A stretch of DNA of 64,000 nucleotides from Earliella scabrosa (taxonomy: Eukaryota; Basidiomycota; Agaricomycetes; Polyporales; Polyporaceae). Shown in pieces: positions 43,625-55,519 of the stretch (its first letter is position 1; every line of letters starts with the position of its first letter). The stretch spans positions 248,001 through 312,000 of the forward strand of contig JABYQQ010000003.1 in NCBI GenBank assembly GCA_022605405.1, read 5' to 3'. The notes under the pieces are model-generated. The model was not told where the DNA came from and did not search any database. It was given only the letters and a program-made list of their open reading frames with translations. A program made the translations under genes and the position numbers.

Positions 43625-46198
43625 TTAGAACTGTAGCCTGCGCCGCCTGGCCTGCACCCACCAGTACCGTACGACACACGAGTATCCGAATATAATGAGC
43701 GCAGCTATCGCAATCACGGCCCCAAATACGTTGAACTTGGTTCCTCCCACGGTGTTGTGAGGAACGTTGACGTTCATCGACGCCAGACCTGCGCATTTTG
43801 CTCGATAAGCCAACAGACCGCTCACAATCCCACTCAAGCACGTACCAATCAGCGTCTGCACGCAGAGCACCCCCAGCGAGATGATCGTCAGCGAGACGAC
43901 CGCCTTGTCGCTCCCCGCCTTCGCCTTGCTCACCGACATCCGGAGCTGCGACAAGTACGTCGGGTGCGACTGGCTCAGCATGCGCTCGTAGTGCGCAAGG
44001 GACTGCTGGAGGGTTAGAATGTGGTCTGCGGTTTACCGAGCCTTGGTGAGTGCCGAGACTCTCGTCCCAAGCCAAGCGAGGACCGCACCTTGAACATCGC
44101 CCATATACACAAACACATCCAAATCGTCCTCCGTGCCCGTGCCAAGGCCCCACTCGCCCTTGGTCAACAGACGCTTCTTGACCTGTGCTACTACCTCGGA
44201 CTTGACTGCCAAGAACCGGGTCAGCGACGTTACCAGCCGCCGGATGCGAGCCATTCGGTGAATGGTCGTGGTTGGATGATGATAGTTCGCCGACTTTGTG
44301 TCGATCGTCTTGAACCGGGGAAGAGACGATATATACTCGAACACAATACGTCGGGCACGCCGCACTCGTAAGGGGATACTAGTAGGAGATGTAAAGTGTG
44401 GCTTCGGCGCGACCGACTTCGTGGAGGCCATGGCGAAGTCTATCGAGATCTTCTCACTTAACTCCGGGTCCCTCTTCTCCGGAGCAAGACTGACGTCCGT
44501 TACAGATGACCTCTGGACAGATACCGTGGGAGAAGACTCTTGTTCTTGGTCTGCAGGTGTGTCGCCGGCAGAGAAGACGAGGTGTTCGATCTCCAACACC
44601 TCCTTCTCTATAACCTCCAGGAAGGGGAAGAAAGAGTCCACGATGGAATCCATCAACCCGTGAGCAATCCAGTCTGAAAGAGCTCCGTTAGTGAACGAGG
44701 AGCATTCAGCATGCGGTGAGGACCCACCGGACGAGGTATTTGCACTCTCCCCAAGCAACATGATTCTGTGTCGCACTCGATTAACGTGTTCTGCACCAAG
44801 CCATCAGGCGTTGACACGGACGACAGCACTAGCATTGACGAACCGTCGATATCGGAGAAGTGGAACTACGGCGTATGCATGAGCAGAACATTCAACTAGT
44901 GCGCTGGCAGGTAAGCATACATACCGAGCAGATCCCTTCGCGGAACACTACGAGGTATACATTGACTTCACCAACGATACCTTCGTCGATGGAGTTCAAG
45001 TCCTCCTCGCTCAAGAAGTTCCGCACTCGGTCCCGGATCTTCTGACTCTCGATGGCCCTGAAGGAGATAAAGTAGTAGCCCAGCTTCGGAAAGAGCTCCA
45101 GCTTCTCTCGGGGATCTTGCGTGAGGATATCCTCGAGAGTTAGCGGGTGTAGATGGAGGAGCTATCGACGCCATCATGAGAAAGGTGGAAAAGGAAAGCC
45201 CCAGAGGGTACACTCGCCTTGCCAATGGCGCACATATCCTCCCACGTCGGCGACGTCACATCCAACCACCACGCCTTTGGTACGCGCTGGGGCTCGAGCT
45301 GTATGAGAGGCGGACTCGTGATTGGAACCACGGGAGGAGTCTGCGGAACCGGTACGACCGATGGCTCCTTCTGCTTCCCTTTCCCTGTCTTGTGTGCAGG
45401 CAAAACCACGTTCGAGCGCGCGACAGCGTCCTCATCGGACAGCATATAGTCCTGATGGCGGGAGGTAGAGAGGGGGCGCAAAGGCGGGCTCACCGCAACC
45501 GCAGGCTGCGCCGGCCTCGACTGGGATGGCTCCGTCCGCACACGGTGTGCCTTCGCGCGTTCTCGCAGCACGGTGCTCAGCCGTGCCGTCACGTCCTCGA
45601 GGGATGTCGTTCGTAAAATAGGATCTTGAAGCGCCGCGCGAGCCGCCTTACGTTCCGCCGCCGCCTGCGACTTTGCCCCGACGATGGGCAGCTTCGGCGT
45701 GTAGAGGACAAAGCCGCGGGGCATGTACCGCAGGTCCTCACGGGCCCGAATGCGCGCGGCCACCTCGCGCTCGGACCGCGCATTATGAAGCGTCGCAATG
45801 CTGCGCGGACGCCGCTTCCGCCGCCGGGCTGTCTGCGACTTGGACAAAGTGATCACGGAGGCGGAGGACGTGGACGAGGACGAGGATGAGAGGCTTGAGC
45901 TGGACGTCCACGCACGGGCCCAGCGCGAGATCGCGTGCTCGACTCCCGCGGAGATCGCACCCAACCGACCGCCGAAGACACTCGAGCTTGAGCTTGAGGA
46001 CGAAGACGAGGAGGACATGGAGGATGGAGATCTTGGGGGCCCCGGTGTCTGTGGAGGATGTCCGCGGTAGATGTCGTGGTCCTCGTCTTCTTCCTCGCCG
46101 TCGGTGAGGTCTGCAGGATTCTGCACGAAACCGTAGACCTCGGCGGGAGGCGGGACCTGGAAATAGGACCCAGGATCGTCTTGCTGGACATGAGGCAT
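43625..46198 (-). CDS. CorA-type divalent-metal transporter (Alr/Mnr2-like) with SMN motif
   Basis: Seven exons (45218-46198, 44925-45161, 44844-44865, 44746-44790, 44089-44673, 43846-44025, 43625-43788) give 737 residues. The first 330 residues are a disordered, Ser- and acid-rich cytosolic extension with a basic patch. The CorA domain then shows WWLDVTSPTWEDMCAIG, LLHLHPLTLEDILTQDPREK, FPKLGYYFISFRA, WIAHGLMDSIVDSFFPFLE, HILTLQQSLAHYERML, and two C-terminal membrane helices (about 665-684 and 701-726). The loop motif normally read GMN in CorA is SMN here (Ser687-Met-Asn, in LASMNVNVPHN). Family members carry Mg2+ into the cytosol or vacuole. The intron at 45162-45217 starts GC, not GT, and a 22-nt exon is present. 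The intron at 43789-43845 was set because it brings LIG directly to LASMN in phase. Confidence 0.88.
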
Positions 46199-46507
46199 GG
46201 TGGGTGACGGTGCAGGTTCTGAGTAGCAGGGTTCAAGGTTCGGTCGCGAGCATGGAGGCCGCGCCGGGGAGAGGAGATGCAGCAGCGAGGAAGCTACATG
46301 GACGTTGTTGTGCAAGGCTCGGTGGCGTCTCTGCGCGCGTAAAACCGTCTTGCGCATGTTCGCTCTGCAGCCGCCCATGACGTCTGCGTCCTCTCTGCGG
46401 TAACATATACCATTGACCAATCGCAAGCGAGCCATAACAAGTAAGAAATAGACATCATGACACGAGGTGCTACAAGTGCTGGACATAGGCAGTACGACTC
46501 GATGACC
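46199..46507. other. intergenic region between CorA and RRP36 genes
   Basis: 309 bp: the promoter of the CorA gene and the 3' flank of RRP36. Nothing else seen. Confidence 0.5.
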
Positions 46508-47985
46508 TCACGAAGGTCGTGGACGCTTTCTTGACGGGCCGCCCTCAGCTCCAGGGCGTGGACGCTTGCGGGAGGAACCTTCACCAACCGGTCCGTGTTG
46601 TCTCGAGCCTGCTGGTACCCCAGCAACAAATGGCCGCTTCTTCTTCTCCTTCTGGCCGACTTTCTTCTGTTTCTTCTCTATGGCTTTGCGTACCGCACCT
46701 CTGCCTCCTGTCGCAGCCAGCGCGTCATACTTGGCTCGCAACAGCATTTCCTTCTTGTCCGCTACACAAAGCACGAAACGTGTCAGCATCCGCATTTGCG
46801 GCCACAGGGGCAAATGCATAGCGCACCATCCTTCATGAACCACGCCTTCTTGCCCTGTTTCCGCTTCTCCCGCTCCTCCTTAGCAGCTTTGCTCAGTGCC
46901 TCCATCTCCACCTTCTCCCGTCGGTCCTTGTTCACTATACTCTCAGCCCGCTTCACCGCTCGTTCTAAGCGTTCGACCTCTGCTGCCCGTTCCTCGCGCA
47001 GATCTCGCGGAGAGTTGACCAACAACTTCCGTGCCCGTTTGAGGTTCTCTCGCAGGGTCTTCAGCTCTTCTTCATGCATCTCGGCCAGAAAGCCGTACTG
47101 TGACTGGAACCGTTTCGCGTCAAACTCGCCAGATACCGGCAGGAAGCGCGGATCGCGAGGGGCCTTGAGGTATAATTGTGAGCGTTGTGGTGGGGATTCA
47201 GAACTACGTCCACGTACCGGTCGTTCCTCTGCCACAAGCCTCGTACGAGGAACAGGACGCTTGGATGACATTTCCATTGGCCTTGGATGGATTGAGTGAC
47301 ATAGGCACGAATTAGATGCCGCAACTTACGCATGCTTATTCTTGCGTTTTGGGACTTCTTTCTTCTCCTTGATAGGCTCCTCCTTCGCCTTACCCTTGTC
47401 CAGTCTTGAGGTGGAAGTATATGCCTCTTCTTCAGGTTCGGATGCATCTGAGTAGCCATCGTCATCGTCTTCAGATTCACTCAAAGGTTGTGCTTTGGCC
47501 AACGCCTTCTGAGCTTTACGCAGGGCACCGAAGGAAAGTGACTGTAAGTCTGCTTCCTGTAAGCTCAGTGAGTTTAGACAGTAGCAAAAGGAAGAGATAC
47601 GAGGACGCACCAGACGGGCCCCGTCCGCTTCCTCGTCCCCCTCGCTCTCAGACTCGTCCGAGACGTTGTCCAGGTCCTCCTCGTCCACCCATTGCGCTAC
47701 TCGTGCGGCATCAGGCTCCGCGTCTGCGTATGGGTCATCCTCTTCCGCCTCTTCTTCCGCCTCTGAGCCGGAGGGATCCGAGTCTGAGTCGTCCTCAAAG
47801 AAGTCCTCTGAACCCGAGTTCGAGCCTGATGCTGCCGAGTCAGAGTCGGCCTGTGGCAGCTTGACCTGGCTGTCTGGCTTGCGCGGAGTTTTCACCTGAG
47901 CGGTTGCTGAACCTGTTCTTCCATTCGTCACAGATATCGCATGTTGAGGCGGCTTCCTCGAAGCGGGGCGTGGTCTTCGGGGCAT
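46508..47985 (-). CDS. RRP36: rRNA biogenesis protein RRP36
   Basis: Five exons (47611-47985, 47330-47556, 47218-47281, 46827-47163, 46508-46761) give 418 residues. N-terminal half is acidic and Ser-rich (DSDSDPSGSEAEEEAEEDD). The C-terminal half has the RRP36 pattern: RDPRFLPVSGEFD, FLAEMHEEELKTLRENLKRA, a highly charged helix, KQGKKAWFMKD, ADKKEMLLRAKYDAL, EKKQKKVGQKEKKKRP. Rrp36 is a nucleolar component of the small-subunit processome needed for early pre-rRNA cleavages. The tail has a duplicated SRKRPRP motif, a probable nuclear localisation signal. Longer than yeast Rrp36 (300) because of the acidic N-terminus. Head-to-head with the flavodoxin-like gene across 397 bp. Confidence 0.92.
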
Positions 47986-48382
47986 AGAGGGCAGATGACC
48001 AAGTGAAGGTGAACCAAGCAGGATTACTAGTCTGCGTGCAAGTTGAAGGAGAGTGCCGCGGAGAATCTTGCACCATGGAAGCGGTTATCTGATAAGATGG
48101 AATGGGCAACTGAGGGTACCGTGACCGCGTTCCGATCGCGTCTCTCTCTCATCGTGCTTGCTCGCTGCTGTCCGCGTCAAGAGTGGCGGCGTGTGCTGAA
48201 GTTTCGCAAGGTTGAAGCAAACTTAAACTACTTTTAAACTAGTAAGCCTTTGAGGGATCGCTGCGGTACCCACATCCAATCACGCCATGCGTTGCCAGCA
48301 CCTTTCAGCTATATAGTGCTTCCTAACACGATTCCGCTTAGGTTTAGCCCCACGCACGCTATCGCCCTGACTGTCGACACCC
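47986..48382. promoter_or_regulatory. divergent promoter between RRP36 and the FMN-reductase-like gene
   Basis: 397 bp. TATATAG at 48310-48316 lies 67 bp before ATG 48383. No TATA obvious for RRP36, as usual for ribosome-biogenesis genes. Confidence 0.55.
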
Positions 48383-49018
48383 ATGTCCAAGGTCGCTCTC
48401 ATTCTTGGCAGCCTGCGCAGGCCCGGTACAGGTATCGGTGTCGCTGGCTGGCTGACCCCCATTCTCCGCGAAGGGTTCAACAAGCCCTCCAATAACAATT
48501 CATCCTCATCCTCACCCTCATCCTATATCGAAGTCGTCTTCGTGGACCCGACAAAATCCCCGCTACCCCTCGGCCCCATCGTCGACGGCTCGCACGTTCC
48601 CTACGACATTCGCGACCCAGCGAAGCACCCAAACCCCGCCGTGCGGGAGTGGGCGACGTTCGTCTCCTCCTGCAGCGGCTTCGTCTTCCTCTCGCCTGAG
48701 TACAACAGCTCGTACCCGGGTGAGCTCAAGAACACGATCGACCACCTCTACTGGGAGTGGCTGAACAAGCCCGCTATCGTCATTACCTACGGGAGCGCGG
48801 GAGGCACTCGCTGTGCTGCGCTGCTCAGGTCCCTTCTCGGCAAGTCGTTCAAGATGAAGCTTGCTGAGAGGGAAGTCGCCATCAAGTGGCCCAAAGGCTC
48901 CGGAGGCAAGGTTCCAGAGGGCGACCCGCCAGAATGGCTCGGGGCATTCGAACCTGATGTTCGGGCCGCGGTCGAGGAGATGAAGGGACTCCTACACAAG
49001 AACGATTCGAGGCATTGA
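48383..49018 (+). CDS. NADPH-dependent FMN reductase-like flavodoxin-fold protein
   Basis: A single-exon ORF of 211 residues, the only intronless gene in the window. Motifs: MSKVALILGSLRRPGTG at the N-terminus (phosphate-binding loop for FMN), FVFLSPEYNSSYPGELKNTIDHL (the PEYN-YPG-LKN-D hallmark of the family), and ITYGSAGG. Members use NAD(P)H to reduce FMN, quinones, azo dyes or chromate, and are cytosolic. A poly-Ser linker (NNNSSSSSPSS) sits in the first loop, produced by a TCC/TCA repeat. Lack of introns in an otherwise intron-dense region could mean retroposition or transfer but is also common for this family; no other sign of transfer. Confidence 0.92.
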   Translation: MSKVALILGSLRRPGTGIGVAGWLTPILREGFNKPSNNNSSSSSPSSYIEVVFVDPTKSPLPLGPIVDGSHVPYDIRDPAKHPNPAVREWATFVSSCSGFVFLSPEYNSSYPGELKNTIDHLYWEWLNKPAIVITYGSAGGTRCAALLRSLLGKSFKMKLAEREVAIKWPKGSGGKVPEGDPPEWLGAFEPDVRAAVEEMKGLLHKNDSRH

Positions 49019-49158
49019 ATTTGTCAGTTTCTCCCCAAGCATCTGCTGAGACCAACACTGATATCGAGAACTCGAACAGGTGGCAGTCTCCGATACCCAT
49101 GCACTGGTATATACATGATGATGCAGCATGATAGTCGTAAATGTCATCAGATCGTAGG

Positions 49159-52100
49159 CTAGATCGACTTGCCCCCCTCCAGCTCCTTCTCCTTCTCCTT
49201 CCCCTTATCCCCGCGCGGCGCATGATCATGTCCGTTCGCCACGCCCTCCAGCAACACATACTTCCCGTTCTCCAGCCGCACATCCAGTGACAGGCCCTGC
49301 GACTGCTCGCCCGAGCGCCACACCGGGCTAAGACCGAACCACACTGCCAGCTTCGACAGGAACGGCCGACGGTGCGACTTGCGCTTGCTGAGGGGATCGT
49401 CCAGGATACCCTCCCACCGATAGATAGGCCGCGCACGTATGGACAGGTCGTCGTACTCCGTCCCGCCCCCCGTCCCCAGTGTGGACGGACGTGCGACTGT
49501 CTGAAGGTCGATGTCCTCCATGTCGAGCTCGGAAGCTTCGTCTCCGATGTGGAAGATGATTGCCTATACCACGCTTCGCGTGAGCAACCTTCGTGACCAG
49601 CAGGGGTTAGGACAGGATGACTTACCCTATCCTGTCCATGGTACACGATGTCGTTCATGCGCAAGTACATCTTGTTCAAGAATCCGGTATGGAAGCAGTC
49701 GAAGAATCTGGGCTTCTTGTGCAGTAGACCTCGCTGCGTCAGGAAGGATTCCAACGCCGCCCTCGGGAGAGGCGTGTACGCGATCGAGGTCGGATGTTGC
49801 GGATTGAAGTCGGACTCGTACTTCTGCAGCCCGCCGATCGTATCCCAATTCCTCCGCCACAGGTCGTCCTACTATAGCGTAAACGGGAGTGCACACAACG
49901 TATCATCGGCAGAAGGACTGACCCAGAAGATGTACCACCAGCTCGCAAGCTCCGAGCTCGCCACCGCGGACCATCGGTCGTACGTGATCCCCAAGATGTC
50001 GACGCTGCCTGCCATGAGCGTGCGGACGCGCGAGTCCCGCTCCATCTCGATCGCACTCTCCGACACGCCACGGGGCTCGCGAGGCTGTTCGTAGACGTGC
50101 GTGAGGAATCGATACGAGAGCGCGTGCTTCTTTCTCTCGAATTCCTTCTCATAGTGGCGGCGGTAATTGTGGATGACGGCCTCGATGTACGATAGACGGC
50201 TGGGAATGAGGTGCTCGTTCATATGCAGAAAATGGGCGAGCAGCTGGTTCAGCTCGTAGTCGTCCGTAAGGCCAATCACCGTCCCGCTGACGACAACATC
50301 CTTGGCGTATGTGAGTTCCACCTCGAAGCCGCTGCCCAGCTCCAGGCCTTCCCAGCGCACGCTCCCGTTGCGCTTGATCGTGAACTTGGCCGCCTGATAG
50401 TGTACCGAAGTCTTGGCGCCATAGCGTTTCCCGCAACAACAGAATACTGGGCGATCACCGATGTACTGTTCATGCAGGGTCCCAGTGAGACTTTCGTTTC
50501 CTCTGAGCGTTCGACCAGCACATACCTCAACATGGTCGTAGGGCCATCTGACGAACTGGCCATCCAGGGAGCGCAACGCCATGCGGATCTGACGTTTCTT
50601 CATGATGTCCTCGCTCGCGTTCTGGTAGACATAGCTCTCGAAGTCCTTCACCTCCTTGAGAACGACCTCGGGGCCGTCATCATATTGCATGACCTGGCCC
50701 GTGATTTAGATACGGATTTTTGGCAAAAGATCTTGGTCGAGGCACATACCAATGTTGGCGGGAATGGGATCCACCATGCGTGCCCGAAGAACTTGGTGCA
50801 CTTACGCGGCGCGGCGCCGTGTGGCTTCCAGTAGCAATCCGGTCCGACGAAGTGCTTCACTATCGTCTCCTCCAACCGTCGGAACCACTCGTAGTCGGGC
50901 CCAGACACGAGTTTGACGCCCTTGTGGTAGGCAACGGAACCAACCTCTCGCAAGATCTACGGCCGTGTTAGTAAGGCATCCAGTTACGTACAAGCAGTAA
51001 GGGCGGTACCTTCAGGTTCTCCACATGCCTTTCTGCCGGACTCCCTTTGAAGTTCAACAAGTAGGGTGGGTACTCGTTGTCGCGAGGCTGCTTGAACTCC
51101 ATCTTCTGATCCTCGGGTATACGGCAGCGCTCATCCGTCAGCAACAGGACAGTAATGGCCTCTTGCCATATCCGCCGCTTGGTATGCGGCGAATGAGATG
51201 AAAGATCCAGCCTACTCGGCATGAGCTACAATCATGCGAGCAGCTCTACACATCTCCGTACCTTGGTGAAAATATATCAATGCCTGGGGGTAGACGATAT
51301 GAGATCCATGCGTGTCTGTGCTGATATCGCAGTACTCACTGAAGTCAATACGGCGGGCAGTTCCTGGCGGAGAGAAATCAGTACCTGGGCGCAACACACC
51401 GCGGCGAACTTACTCTTCACCAGCCGGCGGATACGGGACATGTTGATGAGCATGAAATCTGAAGCCAGAAGTCAGCTCATGTCGCAATCGGATGCGAAAC
51501 ATCGCGAGACTCACAGAAACTAAGTCCATAAGTTACGATATAGATTCTGGGGTCACGGCCGTCAGAAAGCAACATTGTACGTGGAAAAATATCAACGTAC
51601 ACGTAGAGCACTGGGCCATTGAAGATATCTTGTCCGGGTATATCGAGTGCGACAGCAAGAGAAGCAGCGGAAGTCAAGACGTAGTTGAGCCGAGAAAACC
51701 ATTCGCTGGCATTATTGACAGGGTCCATGAAAGGCGCGAAGATGCATTGCAAAGCAAAGAAGACCAGCATGGCGACAAGGAGCATGATTTGGCGAGCGAC
51801 CTCCACTTTCTCCCTAGGAGCGGTCCGGAAGAGGCAGTTATTAGGATCGATGACCGCCGTAAGGAGCAACGTTGTGAGTTTGGCGAAGAGGTAGATCGAC
51901 TCATATGTAGCCCACCCCCTGCGGAAGCCTGCACACGGATGAGCAAGGGCGCAAAGGGAGACAGTGGCAATGGTCCACGCAGAAGACTCACCGCCATACA
52001 AGAAAGATAAAGGGTTTTGATCTCGAGCGAGCAGTCGCTGGTATTCATGATCCATATCCGTCGAACTCCGTGGTGCGCCCAGTTCGGTGTAGCGATCGAC

Positions 52101-53946
52101 CTTCGGCGTGACACGGCGGATGGTTTGATAGAGATGTATCGGATACCAGATCGTCAGCTGTGGCAACGTGAGGTGGTCAAGAAGCGTGAACCTCGTGAGA
52201 GACGTAGAACCTACCCCAAGGAAGCATAGTAAAGCAATCACTACAACCGCAGGCGCATAATTGACTTCGTTACGCAGCATTGTTGTCGTGTAACACAAGT
52301 CCAGTGGGTCGCGGAACTCCTCCGGAGGGCCGAGAGGTTGAATCACGGGTGGGTTGTCCGTGGTTAGTAGATACGGATTTTCCACTGCCCAAAGATCGTC
52401 TGACCAGATGAGAACGTGAACGGCCATGGTGCTGAGCGGTAGATAGATCACAGTGAGGACGAAACTGCACAGCACAACGCTCCAGGTGTTCTTGAGATAC
52501 GTGGTAGACTGTAATCCTTCTGGTACGACCGCAGAACAGCAGGCGGACGTCATTTTCATGAACCAATACAAAAGGATGCCCGCGATGGTCATGAAAATGA
52601 CCAACAGTATGAGCGATTGGATGAGGGATGAGGCGAAGTTCAGGGCGAGGACATTGGGACTATTCAATGCAATGCGTAAGTCTCCAAGCGTACGTCCTGA
52701 GACCGTATATACTCACACTGTCTTGAGGAAAAAAACTCGCGCATGCTCTTCGGGCCGCGCACCGTGAGACACTAGATGGTCGTATCATATGAGCTAGTGA
52801 CGGTTGCCCATGAAAACCGAGGTGCTCACAAAAGGTGCTCAGAAGCATCGCAAATATCTGAAGTGTATCCACTAAGCCTTGGATGCTGTAGAATGGAGCG
52901 ATGGCGCTCGAGCCCTACACGAGACGAGGGCGTAAGAATACTTGTGAGACTAAAAGCACAGCAGGATGTGAGCATACCGTGATACCAAGGGCGATGTTCG
53001 ATAGACTCGAGAAAATGGTGTTTCGGTTCCTCCATGCAGGGGCCACCTTGGCATTGTTCTCGAGGTCGTGAATCGTGGTTCCCTCCAGCCGCTCTAGTGG
53101 TGGGAACACCGGGTCGTCACAAGCCTTGTGCTTCCCCTTCTTCTTTCTCTTGCCTTTCCCTTTGACAGCCGTCTCAATGATCGGAAAAGTGGGCATCTCT
53201 AGGGACGAAATGTACTCGTCTAACTTGGGAAGAGACACTGGAGCTGCATCGCGAGCCAGAATCTTCGAGAGAGGGATTGGCGTGTGCGGGCCTAGCACCC
53301 GGGATGGCTGCACCAGCGTGACAGTGGAAGAGGAGAGGGGTGGATGCTTATAGACGGTGGACGTGGAGGCGAGAGACGCTGTGTCCTCCTCATACAAGGA
53401 GTCCCGCCGCCGCTTTGTGGATCCGGGAAGTGAAGTCGAGCGCGACGAACCTAAGGTACCAGGGAGCAGGGCTTTGAGCTCAATCGCGGAGTCCTCGTCA
53501 TCCTCAGCGGCACGATCGACCCAACCCGTGTTCTGTGGTCGCGAGCCTCCTCGGGAGAAGGCACTCTGGTGCCGCCCTGAAACCGACAGCAGTTCGTCCG
53601 TGACATCTGCGTCCGCGACCTGCCTCGGGGCCTCTTCGTCACGACTCGATAGCGGAACATATGTGGCAGAGGAACCACTGGAGACAGAAGGATCGGGGAG
53701 GATGGGGTCATCTTCCTGGTCCGCCGAACTGGGTTCCCTCCGCCGCAGGAGAGGATGGGCGACGAAGCGCGCTGGTGTTGGAGAGGGAGCACTAAGACCA
53801 TCCTGCGCGGACATGGACACATGTGGTGCAGAACCGGGATCGACCTGGGGTGTCTTGCGCTCTTGAGAACGAGACGAGGACGATTGGGAGATCCCTGTGA
53901 CCCCGGTGCGCGACTCGTACAGTCCGACCAAATCCTTGACAGCCAT
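49159..53946 (-). CDS. large polytopic membrane protein of unknown family (1312 residues)
   Basis: Sixteen exons join in phase throughout: 52978-53946, 52830-52914, 52717-52771, 52215-52659, 51992-52157, 51601-51928, 51515-51546, 51414-51458, 51340-51363, 51262-51283, 51010-51211, 50750-50956, 50526-50693, 49923-50465, 49626-49868, 49159-49563. The first 300 residues are disordered with a lysine-rich patch (GKGKRKKKGKHK). Then come about nine hydrophobic segments (SLIQSLILLVIFMTIAGILL, VVLCSFVLTVIYLPLSTM, APAVVVIALLCFLG, YESIYLFAKLTTLLLTAV, QIMLLVAMLVFFALQ, YIVTYGLSFYFML and others), and a roughly 570-residue soluble C-terminus (from KRRIWQEAITVLLLTDERCR) with FFGHAWWIPFPP and LNQLLAHFLHMNEHLIPSRL. 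I do not recognise the family. I have seen long basidiomycete hypothetical proteins of this general type but cannot name one. No transporter, channel or enzyme motif is visible. Confidence 0.82.
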
Positions 53947-54847
53947 CCTCTGCGTCGCCGGTAGGTTCGTTCACCACCAATCGTCCGAACCAGTCAGGAG
54001 AGCATCACCAGCGGAAAACAGAGCGGGCGAGCAAGGACAAGCCAACGCAGGACCAGTGGCAGTGGCCGATGACGGTGTGCGACGCGACGCGGTCTCGGGA
54101 GTTTCGCGCCCACGTGGCTCGGCTCCTCGCCCTACGGCTCCTGAAGAGGATACTCGTCTCAGAGCAGTGCCACCACGTCATGGCATCGGACGTCCAACGT
54201 TCAACCACGCACAACATCGAATTTGCACTGCGGGGTGCGTATCACACGCCGGCATGAATTCTCTGGGTGCGGGTCGAACATGTAAATGGCGCCGGGCTGG
54301 TGCTGGTCTGGTGACCGCACGACCTCAGGAGCTCCTGGTCCAGCCCGAGGGCGTCAGAAGGCCACATATTTGCGGTTACGATCCCTAACAGCAGCGTCCC
54401 TTTCGGAAAGGTATTTCAAGGTCTGCATAGACATGCGGTGTCTGGGGAGGAAAATCGCTGCATACCGGACTTATCCTTCGTTCTAACTGGTTCCGATGCA
54501 GACGCACATGTACTGTACTCCACTCTAGGCTCGTACTCGATGCACAGCCCTCATGCAAACTCTCGAATTTGCCTCTACAAGACGGCTGCTTGGCAGCTTA
54601 ACACAATCCGCTTTCGATTGAGCGGAAGGAGTCAAGCCCGATCGTGAAGCGTGGACCGCATCCATTCGACCCGCGTGTAGAAATAGACCGAGCACCGGTG
54701 ACTAGCAGAGGAACTTCTCCATCGTGACGACGCATGAAATGGCTCAGTTAGCTGACAGCGGATATATCATGGAGCAAGTCAGCTACGAAGACGCCAACGT
54801 CGATGAAGCCGCTCCGAAGCCGCAACTTGGTGCACCACAGTTCGAAG
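53947..54847. other. gene-free stretch upstream of the large membrane protein gene
   Basis: About 900 bp. It contains the promoter of the minus-strand gene. An open frame at 54739-54882 (48 codons) might be the remnant 5' end of the pseudogene that follows, but its frame does not connect. Confidence 0.5.
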
Positions 54848-55519
54848 GGAATCCTCAGGCCGAAGGACCCGGAGTGTGATATCTCTCTGGACGGGGAGTC
54901 GGATCTGAACAGGGACCGTAAGTCTGTTGATTGCAACATCGTATCGCGTCGGTGTGCACTCACCTGATAAACGTCAGCGGCCCAATGACAAGACTTCCTG
55001 ATGTTTCACGCAAGGATCCCTCCTCGCTATCACCTTCAAGCGAAGGGAACTCATGTGATGGAAACGAGGAGAATCAACAATGAAGAGCAAGTTACGAAGG
55101 TCGTCTACGCAGACGGAAACTATCGTCGGTGCGTCGTGACCGGAAAATATCTACTCTCTCATTTCCAGTCCCTGACGCTACTACGTGCAGACTTTGACTT
55201 CCGCATTGAACTCGCCGCACAGATCAGCGTATCGTGGGCAGATATTCAAACGGGTACGGCTGGGACATCGAAGACCTCCGCCTATGCGTCTATAGCACCA
55301 CCCATCGATGTGAAATTCGAGATCATCCACAACAAGATCCGCGTCCGGTCAGACAGCTGGCTGTCCCGCATGCTCTTGCACACCGCTATGAAAGTCCTCC
55401 TCTGGATCCTCCTCATCTACCCCTTCCTCTGGCTCTATAAGCGCTACGGGCGGCGGGGCGGTGACCGCCTGGGTGCGGAGGCTCACCATGTGCATTGTGG
55501 CGGCCTGCGCCGGGGATGA
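54848..55519 (+). pseudogene. decayed, internally deleted copy of the 3214-4773 membrane-protein gene
   Basis: Exon-like blocks at 54848-54917, 54993-55124 and 55191-55519 parallel the intact gene: PPRYHLQAKGTH versus RPEYQLHARGTH, DFDFRIEL versus DFDYYIDL, KFEIIHNKIRVRSDSWLSRML versus NFEMSNHKIRIRPDNRLSRML (20 of each shown at most), and LLIYPFLWLYKRY versus LLIYPFIWLFKRF. About 120 residues in the middle of the intact protein are missing. The block matching YGWNTSNLR (here YGWDIEDLR, about 55250-55290) is in a different frame from the blocks on either side, so at least one frameshift is present. The end diverges right after the membrane segment and stops early. The N-terminal region is unclear. 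I describe it as a dead paralog; it is not a plausible intact protein. Confidence 0.8.

Noticed and set aside
45798..46070. Acidic plus-strand ORF opposite the CorA N-terminus
   Set aside because: Produced by reading poly-Ser codons in reverse as Glu/Asp; no independent support.
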